Under the pieces are notes generated by a model. It ran no database searches and was not told the origin of the DNA. It saw only the letters and a list, made by a program, of their open reading frames with translations. Shown here piece by piece: positions 39,801-48,800 of a DNA stretch of 64,000 nt. The stretch is from the NCBI GenBank assembly GCA_036877525.1, contig JAZGTH010000001.1:5900001-5964000 (forward strand), written 5' to 3'. Origin of the DNA: Chromobotia macracanthus. Taxonomy: Eukaryota; Chordata; Actinopteri; Cypriniformes; Botiidae. The number at the start of each line of letters is the position of its first letter. Positions within the stretch are counted from its first letter, which is position 1. A program made the translations under genes and the position numbers.

Positions 39801-42800
39801 ACTGCCATGAAGTGGGGCTGCTATTGTAAGTGAGTGGGCAAAGAGTGCTGTACTTTATAGGGGGCGACCACCATAGAGGGCTGGTATCTCACTGAGTGAA
39901 CAGTCATTGATGCTGCACTTATACAAAAAAACTGCAGTACTGGGGATGGGGCTACTGTATTATATTACTGACACTGTGCCTAAATAATGCAGACCACCAA
40001 TCAGTAGGGTGTTGTGTATTGTGAGTTGGCAGCGAAAGCGCATTGTGCTAGATTGCTAGGTAGACCACTGTACTGATGCTTATGAATTAGATGAGCACAC
40101 ACTGGCTTTAGAAGCCTACCCTGCGGTTTCTTCTGAGGTGGATGATGAGCTCATTAGCATCAACTGATAATCTGATGACTGTCAGTCAGGCAGGTGCTGA
40201 GGCAGACCAGTCTTCTCTTTCTGCTGAATTTGAGGAGCTGATTGAGGTGATTTCTTGTGCTCTCAAGAAACTTAACTCAACGTGTCTAGATGAACAGCAG
40301 CACATTAAGTGATCAAAGTTGGATGATAGGTTTTTATCATCCAACCGAGTATAGCCACCTCGCAGTAACCCCCCGTTATTTCCTGATCTTTACACTGAGG
40401 TGTCAAGTCATGGAAAAATCCATATTCGGCTTGTGTCTTCATTCACGCTATAAATAATTACTTTTCCATCATAAAGGCTAAGTGAACATGGATATAGGGT
40501 GAAGCCCAAGGTAGAAAATATGCTTGCGAGCTGTCTCTCTCTGTCTGCGGCATCGTCGTGGTGGAAACCTGTCTTGCCTAGTTTGGTGGGCAGGGCATAT
40601 ATGGCAGCGAGTCAGGCTGGTGCATCCTTGCAGGTGTACCAAGCTGAACTGCTTAAAGACCTAGACCAAGGTGAGGGATTAGAACTGGATAAGGTTCAGG
40701 AGCTCTGCCAAGCCACAGATCTCAGAGATTATTTGTCAAATTCAGCCAAGGACTGGTTTGTAATGACAGATCTGAAGCACTACTTTCACATGGAGATATT
40801 GGAAGAACACAGGACGTTTTAATCAGGTTCACTTTTGGCTTAGCCCTATCACCATGCACCTTCACAAAACTCCTTGAGACTCCAGGGCATCTGCGTTCTA
40901 AATTACATAGATGACTAGCTAGTCATGGCCAGCTCCCAAAAACTAACTACATGGCATCAAGATGTCACGTTATCTTATATGAGGTGGTTAGGGCTGAGAC
41001 TTAACCCCAAGAAGAGCCTATTTTTGCCAGCATGCTTTCTTCAGAGAACTACTTTTCTAGAGGTAATTTGGGACTCCACTTTGATGCATGCACAATTGTC
41101 TCCTGCACGTGTGGAGTCAATCCTTGCCGCTATGAGCAGTGCTTGGCTAAGCTAGCATCTAACAGTCCTCCAGATTTACAGGCTGTTTTGCCTCATGGCA
41201 GCCGAGGCCAGTGTGATTCCTTTGGGCCTACTGCATATGAGACCATTTCAGTTCTGGCTAAAGAAAAACAAATTTCATCCCAAAAACCACTCACTAAGGT
41301 AATAAGGGTAACATGTTGAGGGCTTCATACCCTTTCTATGTGGATCAGACCCTTGTTCTCACCTTTGGTCCCACTCTAGAAGCACAATGTCATTGCAGGA
41401 TTCTCACGATGGACAGGGATTCTTCTCTTACGGACTGGGGTGCTGTTCTTGAAGGCCACCCTTCAAGAACCTCCCACTGACTACGTCCGAAGTCAGTGGG
41501 AGGGCTCTCATCTCTCCTGGCACATAAACTGCCTGCAAATGAGGGCCTTGTTTCTGGCATCAAAACACTTCCTTCCACATCTCAAAAACCAATATGTGCT
41601 AGTCCATAGACACAACCCCATAGTGATGTAAATCACCAGGGAGGGCTAAGTTTGTGTCCCCTGGTCAGGCTAGTGCAGCAGATACTTCTTTGGGCAGAGA
41701 CCAGGCTGCTCTCCATCAGAGCAATGTACATCCCAGAGTATACAAAACAGCACTATTCCACTGGATCACATATGCTGTTACCCTGGCTCATGAGGCCTGT
41801 GACTTAGTGTCACCTCTGGGTATTAGAACCTGTTTTACCAGAAGTGTAGCATCATCTAAGACACTGTTTAGGGGGTCATCTCTAAGTAATGTGTGTGCTG
41901 CATGAGGTTTTACAGCTTAAACTTGAATTCAGCTCCAGGCACTCAGGTCCTCATGGATTGACAAGTCCATTTTCTGCTCCCATGTTCTCTGTGCCAATGA
42001 TTCACAGCATCTGGGCAGGCCTTCCCCCACTGTGATCTAGTGGGCATGAATGTTCTCCATAGCATCAAGCCATAACGCAGCATTGAGTTGAGACACTGCG
42101 TCACTTAGCCACACGTTCTAGCCTGCACATCCACTTGTCCTGTGTGGGCCTATTGTTAATGTAAATGCATATTTCAGAAACTGAAACAGTATAAAACAGC
42201 ATTACCAAATACCGCAATACCCAGCCTTAGTTGAAGCTAAACTCTAGTTAGAGTGGACCTCATTGGACACCTCTGCTCTAAATCTGGAATTATTTGGGGT
42301 AAAAGAAGAATAGTACTGTAATTGTTTGTCTTTAGGGGCCAAAGCCCAAAGGGGTGAATACCCCTAACTGTATCTGTTAGTTTTCTTGTTGTTATTGTGG
42401 GTCAAGTGTTTGTCTTCTTATTGTCCTGTGTGGGTTTGAATTGATTGTATTGTATCTGTATTGATTTTAAATGCGTATTTCAGTAATTGAAACCATATGA
42501 ATAAGAATCAAATCACCAAATTGATAGTAATACCCTTCTTCTCCTCATTCCTTATGATTATTCTTCTGCTCTTGAAGTCTATGGCAGCCCATAAAATGGC
42601 ACATAGGAAAGTTATGAAATTTGATTTTTCACACAGAAAGAGGACAGTCTGAAATGTTACCATCACAAATTTGAAATCTTAAACCATATAGCACCACCAT
42701 CAATTCACAATTTCATTCACATTTATGCTCGTAATTTTTGAACCATAAGTCCTATAAACAAAATTCTTCTGATTCCTTGGCTCATGCTGATTCCAACATC

Positions 42801-45800
42801 ATTTTCTAACTTGAAAATTTTTCTGCCATTTTGAATTTTCAGAAAAACCTACTTTCTTGAACTCCTTCTAGTGTTTGTCCAATTTGCATAAAATTTGTAT
42901 GTAGCACCTAGAGACACCCATGACAAAAAGTTATCAATAGTTTTTGGATAGACCCAAACATGCTCAAATAAAGCGTAAACAAGTTTGACGCAGATTACGC
43001 AGAAATAGACATGAGGCTGTATCTTTGCAACAATTTGATGTATTGACACCAAAAATAGTATGTCATCACAGGCATGATCTAGGGGTAGATGCACAGTTTC
43101 GTCACAGCGCCAACTGCTGCTGACGAGATAGTACAAATGGCTATTTTTGCTTAGAACTTTTGAATACTTTGTCCTGAAATCATGAGGATTGTCTCCAAAG
43201 ATTCCTTGAGGCATTTAGAGTCAAACAATATCCAATGTTTCTTGGTCAGCAATTTTGGGCATTGGCCATTTTAAATTTTGTCATTAAATGCTATAATTTA
43301 CAAACACATGAATGTATTTTTACGAAACTTAATGTGGTTCACTGACACCATGTTCTGAGAGCCCCTGTAAAGTTTTAGGTGAGTGCCCCGTAGTGGTCAA
43401 GAGATACAATTAAATTTATCAAAATGCTCATAACATGAAAAATTCAACATATTGTCATAAGATTTGATGGCTTATGCCAAGCCCTACAGTACCAAATTTG
43501 CCATATTCTACCATTTTTCCTGTCAGCCACATTTGTCTGATCTGTATAATATTTGTTATATAGCATGTAGAGACACTTGTAACAAAAGGTTTTTAAAAGC
43601 TTTTTGATTGATCAAATGGTTCTTGTACATTGTGGGAGCAAATTCTAAGGCGAGCACACCAATAGGCTGTATCTTCACAAAGCTTTAGTGTATTGACACA
43701 AAACTTAGTATGTGTTATCAGTAGCACATTTTGTTCACCTTATAGAAATTTGTTGTCAACACCAGCTACTGGTCTAATGTTACAAACCATTTTATTGTTT
43801 TTAAGTGCTTTTACCTTTTATTACTAAATTTCAAAAATTCATCATCAGATATGTCAACATATATTTTACTTTTTGCCCTTTTTGGGCTCGCAGCTATGTT
43901 TTCTCTGCTTCTTCTACTCTTTTGTCTGTCGCACCCCATAGAACTATACATAGGAAAGTTATGAAATTTGGCACACAGAGAGACAGACAGTCTGACATAT
44001 TAATGTAAGAAATTTGGTGTCTCTATCTCAAACCCTTTTGAGATAGAGACACCAAAAAGACCCGTGCCACCAAAAGTTCAAATTTTCACTTATATTTATG
44101 AATTCACTTATGTTTCTGTCATAACTTTTGTTCCTGTAGCTCACTTGGTACAGCATTGCATTAGCAGCGCAAAGGTTGTGGGTTTATTTCCAGGGGAGCA
44201 CACATACTGATAAAATGTATAACTAGAAACAATTTTGTCCTCTGATTTCTCGGCTTATGGCAATTCCAAAGCACTATATGATTTTCCATCATGAAAATTT
44301 TTCTTATAATTATGTGAGTGGTCTTTTAGATTCCTTAAGGCATTTTGAGTCAAATTATATCTAATGTTCCATGGTCAGCCATTTTGCATGTCGTTTTTAA
44401 TTTTTTTTACATGTCGTTTTCATTTTCAATTTTGCTGTAAAATGCAGTATTTAACAAATACAATTGCATATCATTACAAAACTTGGTATGGTTCATCATT
44501 ATCATATTCAAGTTTGAGCCTGAAATTTTTGCCAAAAAATTTAGCAAAATTTATGAAAATGCTTGTAACATGATAGAAATAATCTTTTCAAGTAACTTCT
44601 TTCGTTAGTCTTTGGCATGCCGAGTCATATGATGCCAAATTTGTCATAGTCAATTCCAACACACCCTATGCCATCATTTTCTGTCCTGAAATATTTACAC
44701 CATTTACAATTTTCCAAATATAAATCTTCCTGTTGCATTTGTCTAATTTGCATGAAATTCTAGAGACAAACATGAAAAAAGTAATGGAATTCGTGTTAAT
44801 AACCCCTACAGTTCTCATATACCACATCTATGAATTCTATGGCGAGCATGTAAAAATTGATGTCAAGCTTTGGTGTATTGACACAGAACTTGGTATGTGT
44901 CATCATAGGCATAACCTGAGGGTGCATGCACAGTTTTCTCCCAGTGCCACCTACTGGTCCAAAGATATGAAATATTGCTGTTTTTGCAATGATGTTCCAT
45001 GGTCAGTCATTTTGGGTGATGACCATTCTGAATTTTGTCATTAAATGCAGTAGAAAATACAAGAAATAAAATTGCATATTGTTAGGAAACTTGGTATGGT
45101 TCATCACCAGTCTGAGGTAATCTACAAGTTTGGAGCTACCTAGTGGCCAAGAAATATAACAAAAGTTATGTAAATGCTTATTACACATGACTGAAATAAC
45201 ATATTGTCATGCAACTCCTTTTTTGTTTGTTTCTTTAGTAAACACAAATTAACCATGGTTTTGCTACAGCAATCGTTGTTTTACTATGGCATTTTGTAAA
45301 ATTGCCATAGTAAAAAATTGCCATAGTAAAATTGCCATAGTAAAAAATTTAGTAAAATTGTGGTTATATGAATAAAAAAACTACACTTACTACACTTTTG
45401 CTGTAGTAAAACCATGGCTAATTTTCATAAGGGCTGTTCATGTCATGCTGCAAATATGCTTCTGGTTGATCCACTTGTTTTATTATCTGAACTGGGCTAG
45501 AAGGCAAAACTGATGCTGTTGCTATTACTGTTTATGTAACTGGTCCTTTATATAATCTGAATGGAGCATGAACTGATTGGTCCTAGAGATGCACGCTCTG
45601 ACAAGGAGTTATATCATCCTAACAGCAACTTAATGACAGTAAGACAGCAACATATAATGGACTATATATCATAGCATTTGTTTTGAAGCACAAGGTTTAT
45701 CTAACTGCTACATAAGTCTAACTGCTTGGTCAACTGTAAGTCTTACTTTCTAGTTTTGATCACTCCACTACAGCACTTATCACAGTTTATATGACATATA

Positions 45801-48800
45801 TAGAGACCAAAAGCATGGTTGAGATCGTGAACTGTTCAATTAATAAGATAATATTAAGTAACTAAAAATTACGTTAAACTAGGACATGGGAAGGTATAGT
45901 GCATGGATTTCTGCTCCGCTAAAAAAAAAATAGTCCCTAATTAATTTTAAAGGCTGAAGCTTCTATTACTAAGAAAAAATCTCACTGTATAAGACAGTGG
46001 TTTAAATCATATTGATAAGAGGAAGGTCATTAAAAGGGACTGTCCAACTATAAGGTATATATCTAGAAAAGCAGTCTGTGTTAAGCGTTTTGTATTTTTC
46101 TGTTTTTGTTCCTTTGCACATTGTTAAGGCCTCACATTCCCTTTAGGACAGCATGCCATGTAACCTTGAGGAAAGAAGATATAACTTGTTTGTTCTCTAT
46201 CATTATCTTTCCTCTCAGTTTTGGCTCTGGATCTTTGTTCATGCTAGTCTCTTTATTAGACTAAGCTGTGTCTCCAATAATATAAATAATTTATGTTTCA
46301 TCACAATCTTTTAAAAATATTTCACACTTTAAAAAAACCCTAAATGACCAGTTAATATGCTTCCTTCTTTGCTGCCTATCGTTTTTTATTATACCACTCT
46401 GTCTGTTTTTTTATTTTATTATATCATATTTAAGGCTTGGTGGTGAAACTGAAAATTTTTGAAAACAGCCATGGACACAATCAATATACAGTACAACTAT
46501 GTCTGCATATATAGATGAATGTTCATATCAGCTACAAATTGGTAATTATACTTTTCTTAGGCTAACCAGCCCTGTAACCAATGTACCAACCTAACCCACT
46601 TTTTTCTTCAATTATGTAAGCCAGACATCATAATATATTCATACTTCTAAAACTTACATCAAAATAAAACTGGATACCCACCTCTATCAACAAACATTAT
46701 TATTGTAAATGTATATATATTGTAAAAAAATCTTTATTCATACTACATATGAATAAGGGTTGAAAAAGACAAATATTTAGTTATGAATTAGATTTTTGTC
46801 ACAGCACTCTATTAAGATCTAGTATAAGCCATTTTCTTTATCCAACTAATCCCCAGCCTCTCATACTGTTTACATTCATGCATATTTAAAGTTTTATGAA
46901 ACTCCTTACTTAGTCATTAATTTACCATTCAGTATAACATGAGAGCATTCAATAAAAAAAAATCACATTTTGGTCACCTTGCATCTGACTCACAGAAAAA
47001 ATATGATCTGACAGATCTGAAGTGATTTTTTAAAGCTATTTTTTAATGGATGTGGAGGACCTATAAAGACATGTATTTATTTCTTTGCTTGTTTGTTTGT
47101 TTGCTGTTTAGACTACAAACATACAGATTTGAATCAGATACTCTATGCAAGTGTTTAAGTGCTCCTTTTTCATTTTGATCAGTTTTATGTAATTTTTGTC
47201 ATTAAAATCTGTCCACTATACAACAGCACAGTTTGATCAACATAATTTGGTGTTACAGAACCAAATGTTCTGTAAAATGGTGTTACCAAATCACACTTTG
47301 AACAAGTTGCCTATTAGCTTGAATATTGCATATTTATAAGTACTTTAACAGCACAAATGCCTTATTCAGACTGATCAGTGACTTGAGCATTTCCATAAAA
47401 ACATAACATTTAAAATCAACAAACTCACCTTTTCTTTCTTTTCCTAAGGACCAACACTTTACTAGCCCACACGTGACAGAATATTCCTTTGACCAAATAA
47501 TTCTTGTCTTATCATTGTTTCTATTCTGATGCTTGCATTCCTGGTTTATTTCTAGACCCTAGGCCCAATAATAAGTCTTACAGATTCCTTCATTAAAATG
47601 GTGATTTCTTTATTTTCCCTTTTGACTTGTTTCTCCTACTGGATTATATCTCAGAACGCACCGATGTTGTTGGGAGAGTCCAGTGGTCTATTTTGGGTGG
47701 CATAATGCACCCTCAGTGGACCCTGTTACACCCTGCCTTTACCTAGTCACATTCCATGGTCACAGATTACACTGGAAGCAAATTCAACTTTCAGCACAGT
47801 TTATCCCTATCACTTAAATATAACGCTTCAGATTTCTAGAGATTATTATGCTATAGACATATGTATAACATGCACTGTTGTGTGTTTCTGCAGTCCTGAT
47901 CCTGAACTACATTTATATTAGATGTGGTATGTCATATTATTATTAGACATTAATTCTGCTTTCCACCTATCATCTGATCATCTTCTTATTTAATTAGTAG
48001 CCTACGAATTAGATCTTTTTGCAAAAACAAACAATTTTATTAGCTGGTTACAAAGTCAATGCTAAGTTTATTTTAGTAGCCAAGCTAATTATTCTTCTCG
48101 TTTGACTTTCATTAAAAACGTTCGTTAAAAAAGACAAATATATTTACTATACAATTAATAAAATGTTTAGTATTAGTTTTATTACCAAACTCTTGTGCAT
48201 GTTTTTTGTTGTCATTCATGTGCAACACAATAAAAACACAGGCCACATTTCAACACAGCCATAGCTATAATTATGGATGATGTGTAGCAGAGTAACAGTA
48301 AAGCTGTAACTGGAGATCTGGCACATTCCAGACTGTAAATACCCAGAGAGAAAGAGACACACACACACACACAGAGAGAGAGAGACCGTGGGTGTAGACA
48401 ACTAAACGAGATACAGTTCCTAAAAGAGAAAGAGTGAGAAGGGTGCTGAGTGCTCTGACAGCTGATGACCCTGCATAGTCATAGCCAAAGACTGGCATGC
48501 AGAGTTGACTTTTAATGAGTGTGTGTTCCCATATGGCACTTCTAAGACGTAGAACAGTAACACCTCACAAAATCTCCAGGAAATTTGCACACAGGCTTAG
48601 GAAGCAGGACTTGAATTGATTTTTGGGAACAGCAAATACAAGTCTACACAATGTCCTTTTATAATTCAGCAATAATTATCTGCTTTTAGTATGTTTATTG
48701 TTTAATACGGGTGGGTAGCGAAGCCATTATATATAAATATATAGGGTGGATAGAACCAGCCCACATTACTTTATTTCCTTTTACCAAAGCGCACAAAATG

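Larger units (their letters stand above)
42590..45200. repeat. Diverged repeated-unit region
   Basis: The same sentence of sequence recurs. 'tgtattgacac...tagtatgt/ttggtatgtg...catca' occurs near 43038, 43690 and 44874, each followed by a 'cagcgccaactg / caccagctactgg / gtgccacctactgg' block. 'cataggaaagttatgaaatttg' occurs at about 42601 and 43949. Copies are perhaps 70-80% alike by eye, at uneven spacing, so this is an old nested or tandem repeat rather than a clean satellite. Open frames in it are not conserved between copies. Confidence 0.6.

Noticed and set aside
44133..44222. Possible tRNA gene
   Set aside because: A and B boxes are degenerate, no cloverleaf closes, and SINE body sequence follows; it is a SINE fragment.
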